A DNA stretch of 64,000 nucleotides, from the NCBI GenBank assembly GCA_020796225.1, contig CM036756.1, positions 51,936,363 through 52,000,362 of the forward strand. The letters are read 5' to 3'. The position numbers and the translations under genes were made by a program. Each line of letters opens with the position of its first letter. The first letter of the stretch is position 1. This stretch comes from Arion vulgaris (taxonomy: Eukaryota > Mollusca > Gastropoda > Stylommatophora > Arionidae). A model generated the notes under the pieces. It did no database searches. It was given only the letters and a program-made list of their open reading frames with translations, and was not told the origin of the DNA. Below are positions 33,751-44,545 of this stretch, piece after piece.

Positions 33751-34345
33751 GTGAATTTGCCTACCTTGATCAGCCAATCAGGAGGTACAGATGAGGACAT
33801 TAATGCCAGGATTAGGAAAGCTCGACAAACCTTTGATATCCTGCACACAGTATGGAAATCTTCTGCCATCTCTACGAAAGCAAAGCTCAGAATATTCAGC
33901 TCAAATGTTAAATCTGTGTGCTGTATGGAACGGAAACGTGGCGAGTTACCAAATTTGATACAAATAAGATTCAGACATTTGTCAATGGATGTCTTTGGCG
34001 GATTCTCAGACTGAGATGATATGACAGAGTTGCAAACACAGACACGTGGACAAGAACAGGGCATGAACCCTTGATGACCCAGGTCAAGAGGAGAAAATGG
34101 CGATGGGTTGGGCATACCCAGCGGGAGACACAGTCGAGTGTCACTAGACGAGTACTTGAGTGGAACCCGCAAGGAAAACCAAAATGTGGACGTTCTAAAC
34201 AGACCTGAAGACGAAGTCTTTTTGAGGAACTGAAGGATGCTCAACTATCCTGGGAGACCATTATAGAAAACAGCCAGAGATGGGGAAATGTGGCCAACAA
34301 CTATTGATACCCTATGTTATACGAGAAGAAGAGCGAAATAAGTAA
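33750..34345 (+). mobile_element. LINE C-terminal fragment
   Basis: The + strand encodes SQSGGTDEDINARIRKARQT, a TKAKLRIFSSNVKSVLLYGTET-like run after a frameshift, then KRRKWRWVGHT, WNPQGKPKCGR and AQLSWETIIENSQRW. These are standard post-catalytic LINE motifs. Several frameshifts are present. Confidence 0.82.
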
Positions 34346-35438
34346 GGGACAGATCTAGCTGGAAAAAGGCTATCAAAACGGATCTGAGAACTGGTGAAGA
34401 CAAGTTTGACTTAGTACGTGTCAGGAGAAAACAGAAATAAAACCACTGCCTTTATCTACTATACAGTGGGACACGTCTTCTGTATTTTCTGCTTCGATTT
34501 CGTTGGATTCAGCACCATCACACAGGACATTTAAAAATTCAGACAGATTGCGTGTTTTTGATATAACATCTGGTTATTTTTCCATTTGCATCTGTCACAT
34601 AGGCGCGGGGCCCTAGAAGCGCGGGGCCCGTAGCATTTGCTACTTCTGCTACTAGGCTAATCCGGCGCTGGGTGATATGTACATCATATGTCAGTTTGGC
34701 GTTCTTTGCACTTCTTATATTTGTGAAATCCACTGCATGATAAATGGGAGGTTTTTTACAATTTATTTTTAAGAAAATTAATTATTTTTTAAATAACTAA
34801 TTAGAGTACATGTACTAAACGTTGTTTATCATCGAAAACAATGCCTTTTGCAACAGGTGGCCAAATTTTATGACGATATCTTTGTTAGATTTTTTTCTGT
34901 GAATTTAAAAAAAATGCAACTGTTGTTCTGGGTGGGTCTCCCGTTAATGCTATGATAACGTTACTATTATTATAACGTATTTTAAACACAGTTATTTATA
35001 AGTTTCTGTAGAGTAGTTGATAACGTCGATAAGTTAATAATCTGAATAAATTTAATTTGCCAATTGGTTTCTTTTCAACTTCTACGGGAATTCAATTGTA
35101 TCGGGTTTTACTGGCAATCGAAATGAGGGACAGTTTATGTGGGCACGAAAGATCAGCGTAAAAGAATAACTTTACAAATGTAGCTTTAAAAGTGGTGAAA
35201 TATTAAACTAGATTTAAACTAAATTCAACGGGAATTCTGTTATATGTTGTATCAGGTTTTACTGGCAATCGAAATGAGGGACATTTTAAATTGTTATTTG
35301 TCAACTTTCACGGAATTCTGTTGTAACATGTTTTACTAGCCGATGCACGGAGAGAAAACTTATTGTTTTTAATGGGAAGAAGCCGATTTTGAAGCAAAGT
35401 GGCATGTTTCTTTCAGGGACTTTACAAATAGATTTAAA
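34346..35438. other. Mostly unrecognised, with an imperfect direct repeat
   Basis: GTTTTACTGGCAATCGAAAT occurs near 35105 and 35257 within a loosely repeated segment. GCGCGGGGCCC occurs twice at 34604-34630. No gene seen. Confidence 0.4.
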
Positions 35439-35602
35439 CAGTGGCGGCTCGTCATTAAGGGCCAGTGGGGCCGGGCCCACTGAAATTAATGTTTAACATG
35501 TATTTATTATTTTATAAATTAAAATATAGCAACCCAAAAATCATAATTTATCTGGAAAAAATGTCTGGCCCCATCAACAAAAATGATCACAAGCCGCCAC
35601 CG
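35439..35602. mobile_element. Short MITE with CAGTGGCGGCT ends
   Basis: CAGTGGCGGCT at 35439-35449 is mirrored by AGCCGCCAC at 35592-35600. The interior is GC-rich at the left and AT-rich in the middle. No convincing target-site duplication, so the superfamily is uncertain. Confidence 0.55.
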
Positions 35603-35663
35603 TGCGAAGAACGGGTAAACTGCTAGTGAATCCATGAATGATGACAACACATTGCTATTACAT

Positions 35664-37205
35664 CTTTCTTTTGTCCTTCTCTGCTTTTTTGCCGCTAGGC
35701 GTAGCAGGTTTAACTGATGATCGGTTTCCGAGATAATGCACGCTCGGTCGCTTGATATGGTGTGGTATTGTGGAGTTTTAAGATGTCTGTAACTCCATCA
35801 ACCCATCTTTTCTTGGTCTGCCCCTTCCTCTTGATGATTCCATTTTCAGGTTGTACGCTCTTGCAACTGGTGTATTCGGGTTCATTCTGACCAAGTGGCC
35901 AAACCATTTGAGTCTCTGTTTTTCAATAAATCTAATAGCAGGTGTTGTTCCGACTGTTCTTCTAATTTCCTCATTTCTTATATGGTCTCTTCTTGTTTTA
36001 TTTACTGCTTTCCTCAGGCATCTCATTTCGCATGTGGTAATTTTCCTTTCTTGTTCTTTTGTCAGTGCCCATGTTTGGCTCTGGTAGCACAGTGTTGGTA
36101 GAAAGATTGAATTTATAATCTGTCTTTTAGTCACTACTGGAATAGCTGGGTGTTTCAAAATTGGGGTAAGCTGGTATGTAATGTTGTTGGCTTGCTGGAT
36201 TCTAGTTTCGATCTCTCTGTCCAGTCTACTATCAGATGTGAAGATACTTCCAAGGTATTTGAATTCTCTCACCTGCTTTAGCGTTTGGTCATTTATTTTT
36301 ATGTTGATATCTTTATGTTCTCTACTTATAGTCATGACTTCTGTCTTTTGAATATTGATCTTCATGTTGTATTTGAGGCAGCTATTGTTGAGTAAGTTTA
36401 TGTGTTCTTGAAGCTGTTCAATATTATTATGGAATATACACTGGTCGTCAGCGAAGAGCAGTTCATTTTGTTGGTCTGCGTTGAGTGATGCTTCATCTAT
36501 TTTGGTGATACTATCCATGTATATAATAAAGAGAAGAGGTGATAATACACATCCTTGCCGTACTCTGATGTTACTGGAAACCAATTTGTGAGTCCGGCGC
36601 TTGTTCGTATGGCACTTTCACTTTCCATATTTTGGCTCTAACACAGTCCAGCAGTGTTCCTTTTATTCCGTAGTTTTCGAGAACATCCCATAATATGTCT
36701 CTGTTAACCCTATCAAATGCCTTCTCTTGGTCTATGAAGGCTATATTCATTTGATTTTTGTGTTCTATAGTCTTTTCACTAATTTGTCTTAGAGCAAATA
36801 TTGCATCTGTGCACCCTTTTCCTTTTCTAAATCCAAACTGTTGTGGGCTGAGTGTTGGCTCCACAATTGGTCTTATTCGTTGCTCAAGAACTCTTGCAAA
36901 CATTTTTCCCACATGGCTTAGGAGGAAGATGCCTCTATATGTACTACAGTCTTGTTTTTTACCTTTTTCTTCCATATTGGTACTATAATAGCTTTTGCCA
37001 ATCTGAAGGGACAGTTCTTTCTTCCCATGCCTTCTTGAAGATGTAATGTACCCAGGTTACTCCAATCTCTCCACACGACTTTATTGCTTCTGCTGTTATT
37101 CCATCAACTCCCGCAGCATTGTTCTTTGGGCTTCTCTTAATAGCTTCTCTTACCTCACTTACTAGTATTTCAGGTTCTTCAATGTTTGCATGTCTCATTA
37201 CATGG
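35664..37205 (-). mobile_element. 5'-truncated LINE with RT domain and 10-bp TSD
   Basis: In order on the - strand: AAGVDGITAEAIK (about 37100), FGFRKGKGCTDAIFALRQ, NIAFIDQEKAFDRVNRDIL (RT motif A), a VRQGCVLSPLLF motif, LLFADDQCIF (catalytic DD, about 36430-36460), MKINIQKTEVM, FKYLGSIF, EMRCLRKAVNKTRRD, RLKWFGHLVRM and GRGRPRKDG. One frame break lies at about 36575. GCTATTACAT at 35654-35663 and 37206-37215 is the target-site duplication. It is the best-preserved RT of its family in the window. Confidence 0.9.
35778..36975 (-). pseudogene. LINE reverse transcriptase ORF, two frames
   Basis: Open segments 36571-36975 and 35778-36584 overlap with a single frame change. The first holds RT motifs 1-A (Asp in FIDQEKAFD). 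The second holds motif B' (RQGCVLSPLL), motif C (FADD) and the thumb, ending in the RWFGH-type region. The 5' endonuclease is missing, so it could not retrotranspose by itself. Confidence 0.88.
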
Positions 37206-37268
37206 GCTATTACATGGGAATTTATAATTTAATAATTACAATTCAGAAGAAAAGTGGAAAAACAAAAC

Positions 37269-37508
37269 TTATATTCGAATGCAGGTTCTTTGCAACCCTT
37301 TAATCAGCGAATTGTTTCGTCGTTTCTTATGAACACTAGATGATGGTTGAGCAAAGAAAAAGACTACAAAAGTGGTTGGACTTATAGTGGGTGGATGCTG
37401 TCCACTGTAACGCTGACTTATCTCAGTAGTGCCGGTGATTTTAGTAACAAAGCTGGTAATAGACTGGTCTACAACATATCGATTTCCAAACATTGATAAT
37501 ACGACCAA
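37269..37508 (-). other. Unassigned 79-codon open frame
   Basis: The - strand frame includes MFGNRYVVDQSITSFVTKIT and SISPTTFVV-like text; an AG follows a weak tract at its upstream side. No family was recognised. It could be an exon or chance. Confidence 0.2.
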
Positions 37509-37743
37509 GTCTGTGACGTTATCGTAGGGTCAAGTGGTTGCAGCTGGTATTGCTTACGCCGGATTCACAATTGTGTTCTTTGTTACAGCTACCCCTCTTA
37601 TGTGTTGCTTATATGTGGTTTTGTCAATAGCTGACGAATGTTTCGAGGTTACATGCTTTTTAAAATTTGATATTGTCCTTACTTTGAAGGAAGGAACTGC
37701 TTTATAAATATCACCTATTGGTTATCGCAACATATAAGTAAGT

Positions 37744-37959
37744 CTAAAATATATCCACACCTACACAATTTATCTTGACTAACTCGGGACAAATTATTAA
37801 AACAGAATAACGTTGTAAAAGAAATAGCATGAGCCAGTTGACCTTTGCCATGCAATACGCGTTGAGGCTTTTACAGATTTGACATGCGTTGTCAAATCCA
37901 GTTACGCCATCCAGTTGGAAATATTTCACAAATGTCGAGGCGTTCACTAATGAACACAC
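37744..37959 (-). other. Unassigned 71-codon open frame
   Basis: Cysteine-bearing - strand frame (FDNACQICKSLNAYC). The opposite strand is also partly open (LTFAMQYALRLLQ). Neither matched a known family. The remainder of 37960-38590 shows nothing recognisable. Confidence 0.2.
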
Positions 37960-38589
37960 GTTGAGATATCTTCAAAGTTTCACCTGTGTTTTGTTGGCTC
38001 CGTTTTTATTATTATCTCCATTGACCGTATGCACTGAATTGCCTTAATGTGGTCTCTTACAAAAAATAAACCAAAACTTCTGAAGGGAACAATGTTTCAA
38101 GGGGAGAGTTTCAAATAATATCTTTGACCTCGAAATTCCAATATTTATGTCCGTTCGTATATAACTGCTATATTTCTTTTTATCCTGTGCATATGAGGAA
38201 TTGTAACGGTTGCAACTTGACTTCTGCTTTCCTTACTTCTTGAGCTGCAACAAAAATATCGAAAATCAGAAGTCAAATACTAGGCTATGAACTGCTATAG
38301 AAAGAAATGCAGGCTTTTATAAACATGTGCTAGGCCGAAATTCGGATGCACTTGTCCAATATACCGTTTGTGACTAAGAACTGGTGTACAACGCATTCAC
38401 GTTCTTGGTGCCAAGCACACAGATCACAAAGAGTGGTAAGTATGGTTGATAAGAACAAACGTAAATAAGAAGGAGAAACGTGTGCTTGGCGGAAGAGAAT
38501 GATTGAACTTATATGACAAGGTTACTAACATGATACTTATGACAAGAACCAAACAAACACTAATTAAATGAGATCTTAAGAAAGTATGC

Positions 38590-38668
38590 TGGTGTTACAT
38601 AAGGGGGGGCATATGCATTTTTCAAAAGTTTTAGTGGGGCATGGCACAAAAGAGTTTGGGAAACACTG
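38590..38668. mobile_element. Solo right end of a hAT element
   Basis: GTGGGGCATGGCACAAAAGA followed by GTTTGGGAAACACTG is nearly identical to the right end at 15045-15078. The next eight bases, GTGTAGAC, fit the nnnTAnnn target form. No matching left end was found nearby. Confidence 0.65.
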
Positions 38669-39590
38669 GTGTAGACTTAAGAGAGGCAGATCATGGCTTA
38701 GTCAGGTGGAAGATACTCTTAGGAAAATATGTGATCCTTCCGGAATTGAACCAGGATAGGAATGGATTGCTGTGCCACCTCAATTTCAGATTGCTTTCAC
38801 AGTTTTTACATCTATTAAGAAAAACTGCGAACAAAATAATCCGTCACTGATTAACGTGGAGGTTGAGGCCCTCTTGAATGACATCATCAATGATACAGAT
38901 GTGGTTATTTACACCGATGGTTCAGTTATTCGCCAACAACGCTGTGCGTAGGCTTTTTCAGCACGCTCAGGAGGAAAAATAATAAGAAATGCCAGTGGGG
39001 CCTACGCAACAACCACAAGTAGTTTGACAATGGAGGTTGGGGCGGTTACGGAGGCGGTGAACTGGTTGGCATCTCACAACTACTCTCGTGTTTTCATACT
39101 CAGTGACTTTATGAGCATGATTCGTAAAGTCGAATCAGGAATGGTGAGAGGCAACTGGTGGGGGTACTAGTATAGACAATATCAGAGAATTCATTTTCAA
39201 CCATTCATTTTTGTCCCTTAGCACGCAGGAGTTAAGGGTAATGAAAGAGCTGATAGATTGGCTGGCTTGGCTACAATATCAGAGGAGCAGCCATGGATAG
39301 AAATGACATTCTTCACGCAATGAGAGAGTCTTTCTGAACAGAGGAGTTTCAGGGCTGTGAATTCCACTCGCTGACCAGATTAGAGAGATGGGTGTCAATA
39401 TTGGTGAAGCTCGAAAAGAACAAAATACTAAATATGCAAAGAGATTGATTAATCAACATCGAACTGGCGTGTTGGGACGCTGGACACTGCTGGATTTGTC
39501 GAGGCAGAGATCGGAACACCAATGGACATGTCCGGAGTGCTATGATGTTAGTCCTCATATAACTGATATATAATGTTTTCAAAGATATTG
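38669..39590 (+). mobile_element. LINE fragment: RNase H and C-terminus
   Basis: The + strand carries DVVIYTDGSVIRQQRCA, then TTTSSLTMEVGAVTEAVNWL and ILSDFMSMIRKVESGMVRG, giving the D-E-D acidic residues of RNase H. HAGVKGNERADRLAGLATIS follows, and the end CPECYDVSPHIT. Stops and frameshifts show decay. It is the same family as 41105-44006, in the opposite direction. Confidence 0.85.
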
Positions 39591-39629
39591 TAAATGAAAG
39601 AATGTTTTAATGCTGAGATATACTTGGGA

Positions 39630-39865
39630 ATGTGCGTCTGTAGCTTAAGCAGCAGTGAGCTCGATCATAACCCAAGCATACCTTGTTCAAATTCTCCGGC
39701 AGGCAGTTTGGAAACATATTCGATTCCGTGGGATTGTTACGAAAGGTTAAAATAGACCTCACCGTTCAGAAAGCAATGGCAAACTACTGAACGTATAGTG
39801 GTGTCTAAAAACATCGACTCGTTTACTGTGGTTGACGACTACGTCCTATAAAGGATGTGTCACGA
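39630..39865 (+). mobile_element. Probable tRNA-derived SINE with RTE-type tail
   Basis: The head has an A-box-like GTAGCTTAAGCAGC and a B-box-like GTTCAAATTC (39688-39697). The 3' end ACGTCCTATAAAGGAT is the same as the tail of the RTE LINE at 14619-14832. Confidence 0.55.
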
Positions 39866-39899
39866 TTTACGATAATTGGGAATACCATGGCAGGCAGTA

Positions 39900-40020
39900 T
39901 TTTTAATTGACTAAAAGCATATGATGGATAATGTGATCAATATCAAAACGGCTATCTTTACTTCCAAGTGTTTATCTGGTATTTGATTGATGTTGGTTCG
40001 ACCTGAGAACTGTTACAGAC
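39900..40020 (-). mobile_element. SINE body fragment
   Basis: It matches the body of the SINE at 32395-32720 (GATAATGTGATCAATATCA; TCGACCTGAGAAC) in the same orientation. Confidence 0.5.
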
Positions 40021-40029
40021 TGAAAAAAT

Positions 40030-40800
40030 CCCACTCTAACTAGTGATCCAGGATCCAGGGACACAGAACAAACTTCTTCTAGCTCTTCCTCTCTACTGCC
40101 ATCTCATCCAATTCTTTCCATGTTTTACCTATCCAGGGACACAGAACAAACTTCTTCTAGCTCTTCCTCTCTACTGCCATCTCATCCAATTCTTTCCATG
40201 TTTTACCTATCCAGGGACACAGAACAAACTTCTTCTAGCTCTTCCTCTCTACTGCCATCTCATCCAATTCTTTCCATGTTTTACCTATCCTTTTAATATC
40301 AGCCTCCAGCTCTCTTCTCCTATTATTCTAGGCCCGATTGTTTCTCATTCTATTAGTGCTTTTTGTGCTTCTTTGGACAACATGAGGGCAACTCCTTTCC
40401 TTTCCATCTTGTTTAGGAGATTCCCAGAATGTCTCTCTTATAGCTCCTCATATCTGTTGCCAGCTAGGCTGTTTTGCCCTGCTCAAGCAACGTTCTCACG
40501 TTCCAGTAACCTGTTCTGGTCGTTTTCCGACAGGAAAAAAAGGTTAGTCGGCATCACCGGATACTTTCGGCTTTCCCGGCGATACGTCATTTGCCCCTTG
40601 TTGGGGACCTTACCCTGGTTCGGATGGTTGTAGGTTATCTCTTATATTTGTACTTTCCATGTTTGTTAAAGATGTTGGCTTAATTTTTCTACGGGGTGAG
40701 GTAGCCAGCCCCAATACCGACTCCCACCCCCTTAGTCGTCTCTTACGACATGCCTTGTAGGGACAGTGTTACAATTCTTTGCTTCCCTTGCGGGTCCTGG
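40030..40800 (-). mobile_element. Internally deleted LINE: 5' leader, endonuclease start and C-terminus
   Basis: Reading the - strand from 40800: a leader with the GTCGTAAGAGACGAC motif, a degraded endonuclease (GVALMLSKEAQKAL near 40380), then RIGKTWKELDEMAVERKSW of a LINE C-terminus. The RT region is missing. The C-terminal part is triplicated at 40055-40290. Confidence 0.6.
40055..40290. repeat. 78-bp tandem repeat, three copies
   Basis: CCAGGGACACAGAACAAACT starts at 40055, 40133 and 40211; copies are identical by eye. The unit is LINE-derived coding sequence on the - strand. Confidence 0.95.
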
Positions 40801-40962
40801 CAACACACGAGCGACTATACTATTGCTGCTATCTTAAAGATGTTGTGCTGATATATAAAGTATGCCTTCCTGAAAATATTTCTATAAATGTGTTTAGATT
40901 ATGTGCATACTGTGGCATTGTCATTCGCTGTCCATATATATTCTCGAAATCTCTCCTGACAG

Positions 40963-41090
40963 TTTCACGTCGACCTACTACCCCACACTTGGATACTTCA
41001 TTGACTCAATCAACGGAGTCAATGGTTCTCTTGAGAATAAGACCTTCTGGCATATCATTAGCCTTGATGGTGTTGGCAGTCTAGAATGTG
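40963..41090 (+). CDS. Paralogous exon 3 of a DUF4430-like gene
   Basis: Acceptor CTCTCCTGACAG ends at 40962; donor GTAAGT begins at 41091. The 128 bases have the same phases as exon 3 at 15824 (one base, 42 codons, one base). They encode FTSTYYPTLGYFIDSINGVN, ENKTFWHII and a terminal LEC-G. Positions of the YY/YH turn, LG, TFW/TYW and the final Cys-Gly agree with the other copy. It is one codon shorter. No upstream partner exons were found in the window. Confidence 0.85.
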
Positions 41091-41317
41091 GTAAGTGTTA
41101 CTATCAGTAATCAGTTATATGAGAACTATCATCATAGCACTCCGGACATGTCCATAGGTGCTCCGATCTCCGCCTCAGCAAATCCAGCAGCGTCCAGCGA
41201 CCCAACACGCCAGTTCGATGTTGATTAATCAATCTCTTTGCATATTTAGTATGTCGCTCTTTTCGGGCTGCACCAATATTGACACCCATCTCTTTCAATC
41301 TGGTCAGCGAGTGGGAT

Positions 41318-41887
41318 TCACAGCCCTGAAACTCCTGTGTTCGGAAAGAACTCTCTCAATGCGTGAAGAATGTCACTTCGATCCATGGCAGCTCCTTCTG
41401 ATATTGTAGCCAAGCCAGCCAGTCTATCAGCTCGTTGATTACCCCTAACTCCTGCGTGCCCAGGGACAAAAATGAAGGTGATTTCTCTGATCACTGTCTG
41501 TACCAGTACCTCCATCCAGTTGCGTCTCACCATACCTGATTCGATTTTACGAATCATGCTCATGAAGTCACTGAATATGAAAACATGAGAGTAGTTGTGA
41601 GATGCTAACCAGTTCACCGCCTCCGTAATCGCCCGAACCTCCATTGTCAAGCTACTAGTGGTTGTTGCGTAGGCCCCACTGGTCTCTCTTATTATTTTTC
41701 CTCCTGAGCGTCCTGAAAAAGCCCACGCACAGCGTTGTTGGTGAATGACTGAACCATCGGTATAAATAACCACATCTGTATCGTTGATGCTGTCAACCTC
41801 CACGTTAATCATTGATGGATTAATTTGTTCACAGTTCTTCTTAATAGATGTAATAATGGTGAAAGCAGTCTGAAATTGATGTGGCAC
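41318..41887 (-). pseudogene. LINE-encoded RNase H domain
   Basis: An open frame of 189 codons covers the whole RNase H: YTDGS, the Glu of TMEVRAITEAVNWL, the Asp of FSDFMSMI, and GHAGVRGNQRADRLA with the final His and Asp. All catalytic acidic residues are visible. The frame is separated from the RT by the SINE insertion. Confidence 0.88.
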
Positions 41888-42205
41888 AGCAATCCATTCC
41901 TCTCCTGTTTCAATTCCGGAAGGATCACATATTTTCCTAAGCGTATCTTCCGCCTGACTCAGCCATGATCTGCTTCTCTTGAGTCTACACCCTTTCTCCT
42001 TAATGAGTTCTTCATGGAGAGGATGTTCCTTGTTTGCATTGATTCTTAGATATGGTCGAAGCCTTTAAGTTTCAATTCTGTTAGCAATAGTTGGGAGGTC
42101 AAGAAGGAATCGCATTGACACTCCTGGTGTATCTTTAGTGCATCCCAGAATGATGCGCATAGCCTCATTCTGAATTCTTTCCAGTCTCACTGTTTGCGTA
42201 GGACT

Positions 42206-42463
42206 CTTCTTCTTCTTCTTTGCGTTCGTTCTTTATGACCAATTTTAATCACTCTTTGTGATATGTTTGATCTTTGCCAAGAACGTGTATACGTTGCATT
42301 TGGTTTGATAGGCCCCTAAACGAATAGACTTCTACACGCTTAGGACACATGCATCCGATTTCATCCAAACCTCCTTAGTCGCCTCTTACGACATGCGTGG
42401 TAGGTAATAGTGGTTCTATTCTTTACACCCCAAATTTGGGCCCCGGTAACCACTCGGGCGGTA
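42206..42463 (-). mobile_element. SINE with GAA tail inside the LINE, 11-bp TSD
   Basis: On the - strand it runs from CCGCCCGAGTGGTTACCGGG to ACGAACGCAAAGAAGAAGAA. TGCGTAGGACT at 42195-42205 and 42464-42474 flanks it exactly. The head includes the hairpin motif GTCGTAAGAGGCGAC (42373-42395). The tail matches the 3' end of the Nimb-type LINE at 32858-33028. Confidence 0.92.
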
Positions 42464-44115
42464 TGCGTAGGACTAATTGTTAGGAGAGCGCATGCATATT
42501 CTATACATGACAGAACAATACCTTGGTACAGGAGCACAAGAAGGCGTTGCTCAATGTTAGCAGCCGCCATGATTCTCAGTGCGGATAGTGCGTTGCAAGC
42601 CTTGGCAATAACTTGGTCGATATGGTCCCTAAGCATAGACTGCGATCAAATTTTACACCCAAATAACTCATAGATGCTGTTCGGGTGAGTGTATGTCCAT
42701 TTAAAGTATTCTAAAGTGACATGTGATGTGTCAGACTTCACAATGTGATTATTTAGGGAGAACCATGATAGCACAGCTTTTGTATGGTTTATCGTTGCAC
42801 CAGAAACATCACACCAGGCCATTATGCGGTTCAGTTCTTCCTGGAGTTTATTAGCAATTTCATCCCTGTTTCTCCCTGTCTATACACCATGATGTCGTCT
42901 GCAAATGACAGTGTTCGTCCCCTGCCAGATAATTGCTGCTTCGTAATCATTATGGTGAATAAATTGAATAGTACCGGAGATAGTGGGGGCCCCTGGGGTA
43001 GGCCCGGTGAATTTTTTGTCGGCACAGAGTACCAATTACCACACCTGAGTGCCACTTTTCTCTCGAATAGGGCCCTTGCAATCCATCTTATGAGCAATGT
43101 ATCGATTTTGAGTAGTGTGAGCATTTGTATAAGGTATGTGATTGGAACTTTGTTGTAAGTATCCTCGAGATCTAGAACAACAGCATAAAACCAGCCTGGA
43201 AACCTTCAAATACGTCATAGGAAAAGATCGATACATTACACCAAGTTTCTTTATTCCGCCAGTATGCGCCGAGGGTGGAAGGAAACATACGACGTTCCTC
43301 CAAATCCCGATCGAGCCTGCATGCCACTAACTTTTCCAGAAGCTTGCCCACTGTGTTCTGCATTGCAATTATTCTATAACCGTTTATGTGTTTGTGATTC
43401 TTGTTAGGTTTTGCCAGTGGTATTAAATAACTGTGTAGCCATTCCTCCCTGATCTTGCCATCTTTTAAACTAGTGTTGAATTCTTTACAAAGCTCATTCA
43501 TGTCTTCGTCCGATATCCTGCTTATGTCACTGTATTGGATATCATCGGGGCCTGGTGCAGTATTGTGTGATCTCTTAAGCATTGCACGTATTTAATCACT
43601 CGTGAATTCAAGATCGTTATTCAACTCCGTGGCGACACATTGCTCCGATAACAGCGAAATGATATTGTCTTGCTTCCCTATCATTTCGATTTGTCTGTTG
43701 AATAAAATGATCCAGAAATGCCATTCTTCTTTGCGTTCGTGAAATGCCATTCCTTTATCTTCATCAGTTTTTCGCCACACCAGATCGTGATCTTGAAAAT
43801 CTGGTATGATACGTCTGTGTGGCGCACCGTTCATGGCCTGGTGAAACAGCCAAAATTTCTGGAGGGAGCAATCGGAAAACATTTGTGCACAAAATTCTTC
43901 CCACCTAGCTGACTTTGCTTGGTTAGCACAAATCTTAAAAAAGTGCCATTTTCTCATCCATGTCCACTTTCAACTCCAAGATATGCTCCGGCAAAGCTGT
44001 GGCTGCTAAGTGTTACTATACTAATCACAAACAAGCATAACCACTATTAACCACTAACAAAATAGTTATAGAAACAACTTTTACTTACTTGTTTTTATTT
44101 GTGTATCTGTTTCAG

Positions 44116-44198
44116 GGGTTTCAAGTTTCATCCCAGTAAACAGTGACACAATCTTGTTTAATTTTACCAGCTGGTCTCAAGCAGGATTTGATTACTAA
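44116..44198 (+). CDS. Paralogous exon 4 of a DUF4430-like gene
   Basis: Acceptor TGTGTATCTGTTTCAG ends at 44115. In the phase left by 41090 the exon reads GVSSFIPVNSDTILFNFTSW, then SQAGFDY and TAA at 44196-44198. The exon at 29078 reads GVSSYIP...IMFNFTTW, so the two are clear homologues, with the end here three residues longer. Confidence 0.87.
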
Positions 44199-44290
44199 AG
44201 TTGTGTACACACACCCACACATCATTATATCTGATACAAGCATGTTTTGATGTTGTGTGTTGTGTCTGACAGGTCAACACATTTACTGTC

Positions 44291-44296
44291 AATAAA
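44291..44296 (+). promoter_or_regulatory. Candidate polyadenylation signal AATAAA
   Basis: AATAAA 93 nt after the stop of the paralogous exon 4, a usual distance for a short 3' UTR. Confidence 0.6.
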
Positions 44297-44390
44297 ACAT
44301 TGGATATTGTCATTGTTTCAGTTTTGTCATATTCTTTGTTCTCATTCTTATGTCAGTCATTATATCACAGTTTTAATAACCTGCACAGGG

Positions 44391-44545
44391 AAAGCAAAAG
44401 AGAGGGGAGACTAGAAATACACGGAGAAGAGATTTGAAGACAGAGTTTAACGATATACAGCAAAGCTTGAAGATGCTGCTAAAAACAGCTAAAGATAGGA
44501 AGACTTGGCACGAGTTGGTTGAGGGCATATGCTTCAGCTAGGGTT
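44391..44545 (+). mobile_element. Short LINE C-terminal remnant
   Basis: The + strand reads RRRDLKTEFNDIQQSL, then AKDRKTWHELVEGICFS, the usual end of RTE-like LINE proteins. Confidence 0.6.

Larger units (their letters stand above)
41105..44006 (-). mobile_element. I-like LINE with RT and RNase H, antisense in the paralogue's intron
   Basis: On the - strand: NTAPGPDDIQYSDISRI (about 43555), INGYRIIAMQNTVGKLLEKL, LPQGPPLSPVLFNLF (motif B', about 42985), RTLSFADDIMVYRQ (motif C, about 42890-42920). Then RNase H with DVVIYTDGSVI (41770), SLTMEVRAITEAVNWL and FVPGHAGVRGNQRADRLAGL (41425-41480), and a final ARKERHTKYAKRLINQHRTG. The direct repeat TAAGTGTTACTAT at 41092-41104 and 44007-44019 shows a 5'-truncated insertion next to the splice donor. 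A SINE interrupts it at 42206-42463. Few stops, so it is fairly young. Confidence 0.92.

Noticed and set aside
39838..39865. CCTATAAAGGAT as a TATA-box promoter
   Set aside because: The same string ends a LINE and two SINEs, so it is a retroelement tail.
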